Assembly: GCA_029881495.1 (NCBI GenBank)
Contig: JAOUMJ010000019.1
Coordinates: 1 to 55,284, forward strand
Source: Nitrospinota bacterium
Lineage (GTDB): Bacteria > Nitrospinota_A > UBA7883 > JACRGQ01
Length of the DNA: 55,284 nucleotides
Direction of reading: 5' to 3'
Shown here: in pieces, positions 35,058 through 43,812 of the stretch
Layout: each line of letters begins with the position of its first letter
Position numbering within the stretch: the stretch's first letter is position 1
Translations under genes and position numbers: made by a program
The notes under the pieces: model-generated
Told to the model about the DNA's origin: nothing
Database searches by the model: none
The model's input: only the letters and a program-made list of their open reading frames with translations

Positions 35058-35615
35058 ATGCTTCGTAAATATGATCTGCTCGAACTGACAGGCGCGCTGG
35101 CGGTAGTCGCCTTTTTCTGCGCGATGTCGGTTATGGCGCTCTCGTCAATAGCCGATGCGCGAATGACCCTCTCAATAAAACAGGAACGCCTTCTGGGTCT
35201 CCCAAACAGGTTTACGGTAAAGGTTCCCGATTTTCAGCAGAACGGAAAACTTACCCCATACAGGGTCAAGGAAGATGCTGAGAAGATTCTCTCCTCCGGC
35301 GGGATTGAGATCGTCAAGGACGACAAGAAAGAGCCTTTGGCAAGGATAACCGTCAATATTGTTCTCGATGCCGGCGGCGACGGCAAATCGGAACCGGCCT
35401 ACCTCATAGATATAAATGTCTACAACATCTCGACCATATCTACCGAATACGACCTGCGCGAAGGGACCGTCTGGAAGATAGGCTCCTACCGCGAGCCGGT
35501 TACAAAATCATTTCCAAGAGAGGTAGACTGGCGGCTCAAAAAGCTTCTTGAATATTTCATGGAAGATTATTTCACCGCCAATCCGTATCTGAAAAAGCCT
35601 GCTCCGCGGAGATGA
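35058..35615 (+). CDS. Hypothetical membrane-anchored or exported protein
   Basis: The 185-residue protein has a hydrophobic segment at about residues 12-30 that could be an uncleaved anchor or a signal peptide (ending SSIADA). The exported part is soluble, of mixed alpha/beta composition, with a central segment PLARITVNIVLDAGG and a C-terminal basic end. I do not recognise the family. An in-frame GTG at 35025 would add 11 residues. I chose the ATG at 35058 because the hydrophobic segment then sits at the usual distance from the start; neither has a strong ribosome binding site. It lies alone, just upstream of the thiamine riboswitch. Confidence 0.7.
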   Translation: MLRKYDLLELTGALAVVAFFCAMSVMALSSIADARMTLSIKQERLLGLPNRFTVKVPDFQQNGKLTPYRVKEDAEKILSSGGIEIVKDDKKEPLARITVNIVLDAGGDGKSEPAYLIDINVYNISTISTEYDLREGTVWKIGSYREPVTKSFPREVDWRLKKLLEYFMEDYFTANPYLKKPAPRR

Positions 35616-35750
35616 TCCCTCAATTAGGGAGAATGGGAGATTATCTTCCCGTCGTTTCCCGCTATCCCCATTGATTACTTTTTCCATTTGGCGATAATAG
35701 TAGACGTAAACGGGCGCGGGGATGGAAACTGTTCCCGCCGACGATTTGAG

Positions 35751-35840
35751 TAATCAGGGGTGCTCTGCCTGAGCTGAGATTCCGATAGCTTTCGGAAAAC
35801 CCTTAGAACTTGAACTGGGTAATTCTAGCGAAAGGAGATT
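35751..35840 (+). ncRNA. TPP riboswitch (thi box)
   Basis: Conserved elements occur in the right order: AGGGGTGCTC (35756-35765), GCTGAGAT (35773-35780), ACCCTTAGAACTTGAACTGG (35799-35818) and TAATTCTAGCGAAAGGAG (from about 35820). These are the thi-box signatures, which bind thiamine pyrophosphate. The closing stem pairs AATC (35752-35755) with GATT (35837-35840). It therefore abuts and partly covers the ribosome binding site AAAGGAG (35831-35837) of the frame that begins at 35843, so control is probably at translation initiation. It precedes thiG-thiH-thiS-thiE. Confidence 0.95.
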
Positions 35841-35842
35841 TT

Positions 35843-35992
35843 ATGTTTTGCCATTTCGATGTATACGGAGTTATCCCCTCCACTGTAAACCTTAAAAAAA
35901 CGGGACGCAGGGGTGGTTCTTCCGTTTCAACCTGTATCGACATCGCAATCGCGCCGTACACAACACGAAAGGGAGACATCACGGATGCTTGA
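35843..35992 (+). CDS. 49-residue ORF between the TPP riboswitch and thiG
   Basis: ATG stands five bases after the riboswitch-embedded AAAGGAG and opens a 49-codon frame beginning [16 protein letters not shown]. It ends with a TGA that overlaps the thiG start region (thiG ATG at 35985, this stop at 35990-35992). The frame has the best ribosome binding site in the region, and that site is the one the riboswitch can hide. It may be a leader whose translation opens thiG, or a small protein. No known family is recognised. Confidence 0.45.
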   Translation: MFCHFDVYGVIPSTVNLKKTGRRGGSSVSTCIDIAIAPYTTRKGDITDA

Positions 35993-36746
35993 GATAGCCG
36001 GTAAAAAATTCAATTCGCGCCTCTTCATGGGAACAGGCAAATTCGCCTCCAACGAGGTGATGCGCGACGCGATAGCCGCCTCCGAATGCGAGCTTGCCAC
36101 CGTTGCCTTAAGGAGGGTGGAACTGAACAGCGGAAAGAAAGGGATAGTGGATTACATCCCAAAAGGTGTGAACCTCCTGCCGAACACATCCGGCGCGCGT
36201 AACGCCGACGAGGCGGTGCGGATCGCGAGGATATGCAAAATGGCGGCGGGGACAAACTGGGTGAAGCTCGAAGTGATATCCGACCCGGTATACCTCCTCC
36301 CCGATCCGGTGGAAACGCTCAAGGCGGCGGAACAGCTCGTAAAGGAAGGCTTCGTGGTACTCCCATATATAAATGCCGACCCGATGCTGGCGCGCCACCT
36401 CGAAGAGGCTGGATGCGCGACGGTCATGCCGCTCGGTTCCCCTATCGGAACGAACAAGGGGCTGAAAACGGTAGAGATGATAAAGATAATCATCGACATC
36501 TGCAAGATACCGGTAGTGGTCGACGCGGGGATAGGAAAACCTTCCGACGCGGCTTACGCAATGGAGCTGGGGGCTGACGCCGTTCTGGTAAACACGGCTA
36601 TCGCCATCGCACGAAATCCTGTCGAGATGGCAAAAGCCTTTAAACAGGCTGTAGAGGCTGGGCGAACCGCCCACGAATCTGGACTGGGAGATGAAAAAGA
36701 TAAGGGGGAGGCCTCAAGCCCGCTGACAGGTTTCCTGGAGAGCTAA
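35985..36746 (+). CDS. thiG: Thiazole synthase
   Basis: The 253-residue TIM-barrel enzyme forms the thiamine thiazole phosphate from deoxyxylulose phosphate, dehydroglycine and ThiS-thiocarboxylate. Family segments are [31 protein letters not shown] (the catalytic Lys), [18 protein letters not shown] and [29 protein letters not shown]. The start MLEIAGKKF at 35985 has GGGAG ahead of it; the longer frame upstream is only the riboswitch leader. thiH begins seven bases after its stop. Confidence 0.96.
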   Translation: MLEIAGKKFNSRLFMGTGKFASNEVMRDAIAASECELATVALRRVELNSGKKGIVDYIPKGVNLLPNTSGARNADEAVRIARICKMAAGTNWVKLEVISDPVYLLPDPVETLKAAEQLVKEGFVVLPYINADPMLARHLEEAGCATVMPLGSPIGTNKGLKTVEMIKIIIDICKIPVVVDAGIGKPSDAAYAMELGADAVLVNTAIAIARNPVEMAKAFKQAVEAGRTAHESGLGDEKDKGEASSPLTGFLES

Positions 36747-36753
36747 GCCCGCA

Positions 36754-37881
36754 ATGGAACTTAAGAAACGATTCTCTTTGAACGAAAATGAGCTGGAAGA
36801 AATTCTCGCGCGCCGATCCAATGCGTCAAGACCGTATGAAGCGCTCGGCAAGGAGCACCTCTTCATCGACGATTTCGCCTCCATCTTAAAGAAGGATGAC
36901 GGGGATCCCGAATTCTTCGAGAAGCTCGCTCAGCGTGCGAGGGAGATAACAAATATGCGCTTCGGCCTCGTGAAGGGGCTCTACATCCCGCTATACCTCT
37001 CGAACGCCTGCCATAACAGCTGTACATACTGCGGTTTCAGCATCGATAACCGCGTGAAGAGAGTTACCCTCAAGATCGAAGAAGTCCACAACGAGCTGAA
37101 GACCATCTACGCGAAAGGTTTCAGGAACATACTCCTTGTTTCCGGAGAACTGAAAGATTTCAGCAACAGGGAGTATCTTGCCGAGTGCGTGAAAGCGGCG
37201 CGCGACAGAGGGTTCCACTCTATCGCGGTGGAGCTTGGGGCCCTTGACGGAGAGTCCGCAAAGATGCTGGCAAAGGCCGGGGCTCAAAGCTTTGTCCTTT
37301 ACCAGGAGACATACCACAGGGAAACCTACGGAAAGATCCACACCGGGGGATTGAAAAAGGATTTCGACCTTCGTCTGCAGGGGATAGGGAGGGCGATAGA
37401 AGCGGGATTCAAACAGGCAACTCTCGGATTTCTGGCTGGACTCCACGATTACAGGTTCGAAGCGCTCGCGCTATACAGCCATCTCTCATTTTTGAAGAAA
37501 GAGTACAGGGATATAGAATTTTCCGTCTCCTTCCCTCGACTGACGCAGGCGTACGGAGTGAGAGGGAGTTTCGAAAGGGTGAAAGATAAAAGTTACGCGA
37601 CGATGCTGATGGCCTTCCGGCTCGCATTCCCCGAAGTTTCAATAAACCTCTCCACGCGGGAGACCCCCGCTTTCCGCGATGGGATGTCGAGGATCTGCGC
37701 CACACACCTTAGCGTGGAATCGAAGACACAACCGGGGGGATATATAGAGGGGGAAAACGGAGAACTGGAACAATTTACCGTTCACGACGGCAGGACGCTG
37801 GATGAAATGACCGCGGCTCTGAAAAGGATGGGATACGACGTGCATTTCAAGGATTGGGAGATGGAGCTGAACAGAATATGA
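36754..37881 (+). CDS. thiH: Tyrosine lyase (dehydroglycine synthase)
   Basis: The 375-residue radical SAM enzyme cleaves tyrosine to give dehydroglycine and p-cresol for ThiG. The iron-sulfur cluster motif is CHNSCTYCGF (CX3CX2C, about residue 85). It is the oxygen-independent alternative to the glycine oxidase ThiO, which suggests growth at low oxygen. It overlaps thiS by four bases (ATGA). Confidence 0.95.
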   Translation: MELKKRFSLNENELEEILARRSNASRPYEALGKEHLFIDDFASILKKDDGDPEFFEKLAQRAREITNMRFGLVKGLYIPLYLSNACHNSCTYCGFSIDNRVKRVTLKIEEVHNELKTIYAKGFRNILLVSGELKDFSNREYLAECVKAARDRGFHSIAVELGALDGESAKMLAKAGAQSFVLYQETYHRETYGKIHTGGLKKDFDLRLQGIGRAIEAGFKQATLGFLAGLHDYRFEALALYSHLSFLKKEYRDIEFSVSFPRLTQAYGVRGSFERVKDKSYATMLMAFRLAFPEVSINLSTRETPAFRDGMSRICATHLSVESKTQPGGYIEGENGELEQFTVHDGRTLDEMTAALKRMGYDVHFKDWEMELNRI

Positions 37882-38093
37882 AAGCCGGCAAGGTGAAAGT
37901 AAGGATCAATGGAGAGGAGAGGGTGTTTGAAAATGATCTTACGCTCCTTGAACTCCTTGGAAGCATGGGGCTCCCCGAAAAGTCGGTCTTCATAGAGTAC
38001 AACCGGGAACCGCTCGACAGGAGCCTCTACTCCGAAACGAGGATAAAGGAAGGGGATGTCATGGAGATAGTAACCATGATGGCCGGCGGGTGA
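37878..38093 (+). CDS. thiS: Sulfur carrier protein ThiS
   Basis: The 71-residue ubiquitin-like protein begins MKAGKVKVRINGEE and ends in the required Gly-Gly (MMAGG), whose carboxyl group is adenylated by ThiF and converted to the thiocarboxylate used by ThiG. The ATG at 37878 overlaps the thiH stop; an earlier in-frame start would lie inside thiH and is unlikely. thiF is not in the window. Confidence 0.95.
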   Translation: MKAGKVKVRINGEERVFENDLTLLELLGSMGLPEKSVFIEYNREPLDRSLYSETRIKEGDVMEIVTMMAGG

Positions 38094-38103
38094 CGCACCC
38101 GAA

Positions 38104-39471
38104 ATGATCCATCCCAATGTAAAAGAGCCAAACAGCGCCCCGAAGGTCTTTTCCGCAGGCTCCGGCAATCCGGTGGCGGAATCGGAAATTCTCAAGTCTA
38201 TTGAAGTCGCATATGAAAATAGCCCCTTCCCGGAATTGCCACAAACTATAACGCAGTGTGATGCCAGAGATGTTTTCAAAGTTCAGATGAATGCGGACGA
38301 TGAATTTGTAAAGACCTTTAAGAAATGTTTTGGAGCCGGGCGCAATATCGTTATCGGGGAAGTTGCAGATGGTTTCGCGGAAGATGCGGATGCCGGCCGT
38401 CTTGCGGAGATGCTTCCGTACATCAAACTTCTGATAATCGGAAAGGGCGAGACGGAGAGAGTAGCCGGAAGGAGTATCGCCACCATAGGGGATGCCGAAT
38501 CGTCGGCGAATTTCTTTATCGAGTCCGGCGCAAAGGGGGTACTGATAAAAAATGCCGGCTCTTCCCCGAAGTATTGCGAAGATCTTTATTGCGGCGGCGG
38601 AAAAAGTTTTATTATCGCCTCAAACCGGATAAGCGACGCTTCACAAACCGGCAAGAGCAACGCGCTTTCCGCTGTGATAGCCGGGGGGCTCTCATCCGGC
38701 CTTGGAATGGCTGATTCCCTGGTAATGGCAAGAGCTGTTTCGCAGAGCCGTATCAGACTTGGTGGATCTTTTTCCCGCTCAAGTACGTTCCCGGTGGAGC
38801 CTGCCGATTTTCCATGGATATCGGATTCCTTTCAAACCGAACCGGAACTTCACCACTTCCCCGGCCTGGGGAACGATAGGCCCGAACTCTATCCGATAGT
38901 CGACAGTTATGAATGGATAAAACGGCTCCTCCCGCTCGGTATCAAGACTATTCAGCTGAGGATAAAAAATCTTAAAGGAGATGAACTTGAAAGCGAAATT
39001 CAGAAATCTGTCGCACTTGCATGGGAGAAGGGGGTGCGGCTTTTCATAAATGATTTTTGGGAACTCGCGATTAAACATCGTGCCTACGGAGTTCATCTCG
39101 GTATGGAGGATTTAACATCGGCCGACATGAATGAAATATGGAACGCCGGAACAAGGCTCGGTCTCAGCACGCACTGCTATTTTGAAGCGGCGATAGCGCA
39201 CCGGCACCGCCCTTCATACATCGCGCTTGGCCCTGTCTATTTCACAAAACTGAAATCTATGGATTTCCCGCCGCAGGGGACAGAGGTGCTCAAGCTCTGG
39301 CGAAAACTTTTCGACTATCCGCTCGTGGCGATAGGGGGGATCACGCTGGATAAAGCGGGTGAAATACTTCCCTGCAAACCGGATCTTATTTCGGTGGTAA
39401 GGGACGTCACTCAATCGGAAGATCCTGAAGAGAGGGTTGAAGAGTGGAAAAGAGCGATTAACAGGAGTTAG
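38104..39471 (+). CDS. Degenerate ThiD-like domain fused to thiamine-phosphate synthase (ThiE)
   Basis: The 455-residue protein has two parts. Residues about 255-455 are a complete ThiE TIM barrel (YPIVDSYEWIKRLLPLGIKT, VHLGMEDLT, GLSTHCYFE, YIALGPVYFT, PLVAIGGITL), which joins the pyrimidine and thiazole to make thiamine phosphate. Residues about 1-250 resemble the hydroxymethylpyrimidine kinase ThiD only in the C-terminal half (SGAKGVLIKNAG, ALSAVIAGGLSSGLGMADSL). The N-terminal substrate motif (GSDSSGGAGI type) is absent, and the HGTGCT active-site loop reads QTGKSNA, without the cysteine. The kinase is therefore probably inactive and may act as a regulatory or scaffolding domain. It is the last gene of the TPP-controlled operon. 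Confidence 0.85.
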   Translation: MIHPNVKEPNSAPKVFSAGSGNPVAESEILKSIEVAYENSPFPELPQTITQCDARDVFKVQMNADDEFVKTFKKCFGAGRNIVIGEVADGFAEDADAGRLAEMLPYIKLLIIGKGETERVAGRSIATIGDAESSANFFIESGAKGVLIKNAGSSPKYCEDLYCGGGKSFIIASNRISDASQTGKSNALSAVIAGGLSSGLGMADSLVMARAVSQSRIRLGGSFSRSSTFPVEPADFPWISDSFQTEPELHHFPGLGNDRPELYPIVDSYEWIKRLLPLGIKTIQLRIKNLKGDELESEIQKSVALAWEKGVRLFINDFWELAIKHRAYGVHLGMEDLTSADMNEIWNAGTRLGLSTHCYFEAAIAHRHRPSYIALGPVYFTKLKSMDFPPQGTEVLKLWRKLFDYPLVAIGGITLDKAGEILPCKPDLISVVRDVTQSEDPEERVEEWKRAINRS

Positions 39472-39589
39472 CTGGTTTTGAAATATCCGTGGTTGAATTC
39501 TGGATGAAGTGGATTCCTAGTACGCAAGAGGAGAGCCTCATCGCGAATCGGTATCCTCAAATCTGAAGTTACGCTGACAACAGCTGAAG

Positions 39590-39632
39590 CAGGGCAAGAG
39601 TCTGGGAAACGTGTTTCTTATCTCTTGCCCTG
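39590..39632. terminator. Inverted repeat at the convergent thiE/flgM ends
   Basis: CAGGGCAAGAG (39590-39600) and CTCTTGCCCTG (39622-39632) are perfect 11-base arms. The right arm includes the last codons of flgM, so the hairpin overlaps the stop codon region. A smaller AAACACGTTT element lies in the 21-base loop. There is no T-run on either side. It is well placed to separate the two converging transcripts, but intrinsic termination is unproven. Confidence 0.45.
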
Positions 39633-39941
39633 GTTCAGAATATCGTCAATTATCTTGCCGGCAATCTTGTCGCTCGGAACCTTATAGGTGCCATCATCTA
39701 TCTGCGACTTCAGTTCCTGAACCTTCTCAACTCTGATATCAGGAGCTTTCTTTACCTGCTCGCTGATCCTGGCGACTTCCTTGCCCAATTCTGAGACAAG
39801 AACCTTTTCACCAGACGTGGCTGAGGACGATTCGGAGCTTTTTGAAGCCGAAGAGGACGCCTGTCCCGCCTTTTCGGATTTGCCTGGCCCGCTTATCCTG
39901 TCCTTTTTAAAGGAACCGGAATCACCGCCCAATATCTTCAT
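39618..39941 (-). CDS. flgM: Anti-sigma-28 factor FlgM
   Basis: The 107-residue protein has a disordered Ser-rich N-terminal half (about 10-45) and the C-terminal FlgM core, RVEKVQELKSQIDDGTYKVP followed by SDKIAGKIIDDIL. It holds the flagellar sigma factor FliA inactive until the hook is finished, and is then exported. AGGAGG lies six bases before the ATG. No other flagellar gene is in the window, so it stands alone here. Confidence 0.92.
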   Translation of the reverse strand: MKILGGDSGSFKKDRISGPGKSEKAGQASSSASKSSESSSATSGEKVLVSELGKEVARISEQVKKAPDIRVEKVQELKSQIDDGTYKVPSDKIAGKIIDDILNQGKR

Positions 39942-40171
39942 TTCAAACCTCCTAAACTAAGCTAAAATGCCCGTCCTGTTCTACCGAGGGGGTCCACCCT
40001 CTATTTAACTTCTCGGCATATCCGCAAAAATACTTTACCACTTTCTTTATACATAACCTATTGGTTTTTATAGCCATTGTAAAATACTTTACCTGGATAT
40101 CTTTTCCTCCCATGCTATTTCGGCAATGAGGGGGTGAAACTTGATAGGTGCGGGGCGCTTTTTTTCCATTT

Positions 40172-41119
40172 TCAGGAGATTCCCCCTTTTTCCCCCACCC
40201 CATTCATCTCCACGCCGCTTTTAACGGTCTCCTTGGCAAATCGAAGTCCCGATTCCAGCAGTTCAATGGCGGCCCTTTCGCCAGGGTCCATCTTGGCAAA
40301 TTTTGCGCCATCGCATGTTTCAAGCATCCCTATTATCAGCTCACGATAGCCTGATATTTCCGGCGGAAAATTACGGGAGAGCTCCCAGGTGGTGTACTCC
40401 ATTGACTGCACCCCGTACTCTTCTTCTATATAAAGCCTTATCGCCTCGGATACGCCGGAAAAATGTTCCTTTATCATCCCTTTGGCGTAGAGGTTCTCCG
40501 CTCTCAGCCGTTCCAGCTCCTTTACCACCCGTTCAAAAGGGGTGAGCCTCTTTTTATTTTCAAGATGCTCAAGCCTCCGCGCCGCCCATTTTCTGTAAAG
40601 CAGATACAGCGCCGCCACCCCCGCTGCCGCCAGCAATAGCGGAATTATGTATACCTTCCAATCCCGTGTCGGCTCAACGATTCCCGCAATTACGTCCGGG
40701 TCGGGCTCCCCCTCACCCTCAGCGACAAGCGGTTTTACATCTATGAAAACGTCGTTCGCCTTCGTCTTTTGTGTCTCGCCGCCGCTCACGGTCCACTCGA
40801 AAACATATTCCGGCAGTTTGAGCCTTCCGGTATCGAACGGGGCCAGAACGAATGTCAAAGTGTACTTTGGATGATCCCCCGTCACATTCACATCGAGCGC
40901 CTCAAAGGGGCCGTGCGGACCGAGGCGAACCAGAGGCTTTATCTCTTCATTGCCATCAGACTCGATAGTGATGATGTAGATTATCCGATCCCCTATCTCG
41001 ACGCTCTCCGGCTCAACCATGGCAGAAACGGTCACCTCCGCGTACGAGGGGGATAAATGCAGAAACATGAAAACAAGAACAAAGGCCGGCATTCGAGTCG
41101 TTTTCTGCCAAAACATCAT
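40172..41119 (-). CDS. BatD-like protein: exported beta domain, membrane helix and cytoplasmic helical tail
   Basis: The protein has about 315 residues: a signal peptide (ending PSYA), an Ig-like periplasmic domain (about 30-150, VTVSAMVEPESVEIGDRIIY), one membrane helix (about 160-180) and a cytoplasmic helical domain (about 190-300). It is the third gene after moxR and the DUF58 gene, and this order matches the MoxR-Bat clusters linked to stress resistance and metal-centre assembly. The start is ambiguous: GTG at 41131, or ATG at 41119 or 41116; GGAG six bases before 41119 favours that one. The name BatD rests mainly on layout and context. Confidence 0.72.
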   Translation of the reverse strand: MMFWQKTTRMPAFVLVFMFLHLSPSYAEVTVSAMVEPESVEIGDRIIYIITIESDGNEEIKPLVRLGPHGPFEALDVNVTGDHPKYTLTFVLAPFDTGRLKLPEYVFEWTVSGGETQKTKANDVFIDVKPLVAEGEGEPDPDVIAGIVEPTRDWKVYIIPLLLAAAGVAALYLLYRKWAARRLEHLENKKRLTPFERVVKELERLRAENLYAKGMIKEHFSGVSEAIRLYIEEEYGVQSMEYTTWELSRNFPPEISGYRELIIGMLETCDGAKFAKMDPGERAAIELLESGLRFAKETVKSGVEMNGVGEKGGIS

Positions 41120-41235
41120 CAGCCTCTCCACCTATTTAAATATTTCGAATGCATAGGATATTTCAATATTACAAATACGGTAACATGGCATAACTAAATC
41201 CGTAACACTCGATCACTTCCAACTCCGCCATAAAA

Positions 41236-42153
41236 TTATCTCCCAGAAGCGAGGCGCTTCTCCCTTTTCTTGAAAAATTTCACCAGCGGATCCGCCACCG
41301 ACTTGTTTGACGGTATCGGAATATGATCCACTCCGCACTGGCCGAAAGTTTTCTTCAAATACATCTCGCGCCTCCGAACCTCTTTGTCAAAACGGATCCT
41401 GAAGTCGGGATTCGAGCTGTCCACCAGTATCTCCTCTCCCGTTTCCGCGTCTAGCAGCGTTACGAGCCCCGCGTCCGGAAGCGTTTTTTCAGCCGGATCA
41501 AAGACCTCCACCGCTATCACGTCATGTCTTTTCGACGCCACGCTTAGCGGTTTCGTTAACGGCTCTTCCGTTACGAAATCCGAAATTAAAAAAACTATCG
41601 CCTTTCTTTTTACCGTCATGCTCAGCCTTTCAAGCGCGCCTATGACATTGGTGTCGCTCCCCTGCGGTTTGAAGAAAAGTATCTCCCTGATTATTCTCAG
41701 AACATGCTTTCGCCCCTTGGATGGGGGGATGAATAGCTCGACCGAACCTGTAAATACAAGAAGCCCGACCTTGTCGCCGTTCCTTATGGCGGAAAAAGCG
41801 AGCGTGGCGCAAAGCTCCGCTATCGCTTCCATCTTGAATCTCCCCTCGGTGCCGAAGTTCCCGGAAGCCGAAGCGTCGACCATCAGTATTACCGTCAGCT
41901 CCCGCTCCTCGTTGAAAACCTTTATGAACGGCTTTCCGCTTCGCGCGGTGACGTTCCAGTCGATCGAGCGGACATCGTCCCCCGGATTGTACTGGCGGAC
42001 TTCGGCGAACTCCATTCCCGAACCTTTAAAGACGGAGTGATACTCTCCCGAAAAGACCGCTTCGACGAGTTTGCGGGTCTTTATCTCAAGACGTCTTATA
42101 CGCCTGAAAATCTCCCTCGGCAACCGGGAGGAATCTTCATTCGTCTCTCCCAT
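41236..42153 (-). CDS. DUF58 protein with von Willebrand A-like fold (BatA-associated type)
   Basis: The 305-residue cytoplasmic protein carries the DUF58 signature GMEFAEVRQYNPGDDVRSIDWNVTA, given here in pieces: EFAEVRQYNPGDD and SIDWN (about residues 48-67). A vWA-like metal site follows (MVDASASGNFG). Such proteins pair with MoxR ATPases, whose gene ends three bases upstream, and are thought to act as adaptors in assembling or activating target complexes. The exact target is unknown. Confidence 0.88.
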   Translation of the reverse strand: MGETNEDSSRLPREIFRRIRRLEIKTRKLVEAVFSGEYHSVFKGSGMEFAEVRQYNPGDDVRSIDWNVTARSGKPFIKVFNEERELTVILMVDASASGNFGTEGRFKMEAIAELCATLAFSAIRNGDKVGLLVFTGSVELFIPPSKGRKHVLRIIREILFFKPQGSDTNVIGALERLSMTVKRKAIVFLISDFVTEEPLTKPLSVASKRHDVIAVEVFDPAEKTLPDAGLVTLLDAETGEEILVDSSNPDFRIRFDKEVRRREMYLKKTFGQCGVDHIPIPSNKSVADPLVKFFKKREKRLASGR

Positions 42154-42155
42154 TT

Positions 42156-43142
42156 TTACGGAACCGGAACAGCTTCGAAAATTGATTTAACGATATCGTC
42201 GGACGTCATATTTTCCGCCTCCGCCTCGTAGGTAGGGATTATCCTGTGGCGAAGAATGTCGAGACCGACAGCCTTTATATCATCCGGGTTTACATAGCCG
42301 CGATGGCGCAGGAAGGCGTGGGCCTTGGCGGCGTTTGTCAGGTAAATGGAAGCGCGCGGCGAAGCGCCGTACTCGATCAGGTCCCCGATATTGAGGCCGT
42401 AATCCTTCGGCTTTCTGGAAGCGAAAACAATATCGACGACATATTTGTATATCTTCTCATCAACGTAAATCTCGTCGATGACCTCCCTCGCCTCGATGAT
42501 CTCGGTGGAGCCAATCACGGTATTCGTATTCGCCTTGAAACCGGTAGACATCCTCTTCACAATCTCCAGCTCCTCGTTCATGGTCGGATAATCGAGTTTC
42601 AATTTCATCATGAACCTGTCGACCTGCGCTTCGGGGAGCTGGTATGTCCCCTCCTGCTCTATCGGATTCTGCGTGGCTAGTACCATGAATGGTTCGTCGA
42701 GCTTGAAGGTCTCTCCCCCTATCGTTATCTGTTTTTCCTGCATAGCCTCGAGGAGCGCCGACTGCACCTTGGCGGGGGCGCGGTTGATCTCGTCCGCCAG
42801 TACGATGTTGGTGAATATCGGCCCCTTCTTGACGGAAAATTTACCGCTCTTGACGTCGTAAATTTCGGTGCCGATAAGATCCGCCGGGAGAAGGTCCGGC
42901 GTGAACTGCAGGCGGACAGTATCAAGCTTCATCGCCTTTGACAAAGTGGTAACAGCAAGCGTCTTCGCCAGCCCAGGCACCCCTTCAAGAAGAACATGGC
43001 CGCGGCAAAGGAGGGCGATAACTATCTTCTCGAGCATCACCTGCCTGCCGACGATGGTTTTGCCTATCTCCCTGAAAAGGAGATCGACGAAGGCCGATTT
43101 CTCTTTTGCTTTTTCATTAATCGCACTGATATCGACGTTCAA
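42156..43142 (-). CDS. moxR: MoxR-family AAA+ ATPase
   Basis: The 328-residue protein has Walker A HVLLEGVPGLAKTLAVTTLS (about residue 52), Walker B IVLADEINRAPAKVQ (about 113), sensor segments LATQNPIEQEGTYQLPEAQ, and the MoxR C-terminal lid. MoxR ATPases act as chaperones that mature metal enzymes or envelope complexes together with vWA proteins. The start is TTG with GGAGG seven bases upstream. It is first in a three-gene unit with the DUF58 and BatD-like genes. Confidence 0.93.
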   Translation of the reverse strand: MNVDISAINEKAKEKSAFVDLLFREIGKTIVGRQVMLEKIVIALLCRGHVLLEGVPGLAKTLAVTTLSKAMKLDTVRLQFTPDLLPADLIGTEIYDVKSGKFSVKKGPIFTNIVLADEINRAPAKVQSALLEAMQEKQITIGGETFKLDEPFMVLATQNPIEQEGTYQLPEAQVDRFMMKLKLDYPTMNEELEIVKRMSTGFKANTNTVIGSTEIIEAREVIDEIYVDEKIYKYVVDIVFASRKPKDYGLNIGDLIEYGASPRASIYLTNAAKAHAFLRHRGYVNPDDIKAVGLDILRHRIIPTYEAEAENMTSDDIVKSIFEAVPVP

Positions 43143-43259
43143 CGTTTTTCCTCCAGAATCAAACCGTTAAAAAGAAACCATTATATTGATGACGTACCGG
43201 GTAGACAAATCCCAATATTTCCGCCATATCCCGAGAAGTAAATACGATGCTGTGGGAAT

Positions 43260-43790
43260 TCAGAAATCGAGCCCCTTCTGTGCCGGTATCCCCTTTTCAA
43301 ACGGGTGTTTCACCGGCCTTATCTCCGATACCATATCGGCGCAGGAGACAAGCTCGGCGGGGGCGTCGCGCCCCGTAAGTATAAGATGCATGGCAGTCGG
43401 CTTTTTTTTAACCAGTTCCAATACATCGTCGATGCTGACCAGCCCCGCCCGGATGGCGTAAATAATCTCGTCGAGAACCACAACCCCAAAATCCCCTTCC
43501 AGCGCCTTCGCGGCTGTCTCCAGCCCCTTTTGCGCCGCGGCGACATGCTCCTCGCGCGGTTTCCCCTCCTGCCATGTAAAACCCTCGCCGACACGCACAA
43601 CCTCAAGGAGCCCTTCAAAACGTTTTGCCGAGTGAAGCTCCCCCGTATCCATCGTCCCTTTAATGAACTGAATGACCTTGCATTTCATGCCGTGACCGAG
43701 GGCGCGGAAAACCGTCCCGAAAGCGGCGGAGGTTTTCCCCTTGCCATCACCGGTGAAGATCACCGTCAAACCCCTTATATCCTTTCCCAT
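43260..43790 (-). CDS. cobO: Corrinoid adenosyltransferase (CobO/BtuR type)
   Basis: The 176-residue enzyme adenosylates cob(I)alamin or cobyrinic acid diamide to give the coenzyme form. It has the P-loop FTGDGKGKTSAAFG (about residue 12), VIQFIKGTMDTGE, VVLDEIIYAI and ILTGRDAPAELVSCADMVSE. The ATG at 43790 follows an excellent GGGGGAGG; the longer frame upstream runs inside the permease gene and is not needed. It overlaps no gene but begins 23 bases after the permease stop, which links it to the transporter. Confidence 0.93.
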   Translation of the reverse strand: MGKDIRGLTVIFTGDGKGKTSAAFGTVFRALGHGMKCKVIQFIKGTMDTGELHSAKRFEGLLEVVRVGEGFTWQEGKPREEHVAAAQKGLETAAKALEGDFGVVVLDEIIYAIRAGLVSIDDVLELVKKKPTAMHLILTGRDAPAELVSCADMVSEIRPVKHPFEKGIPAQKGLDF

Positions 43791-43812
43791 ATGTTTCCTC
43801 CCCCTTTGATGC

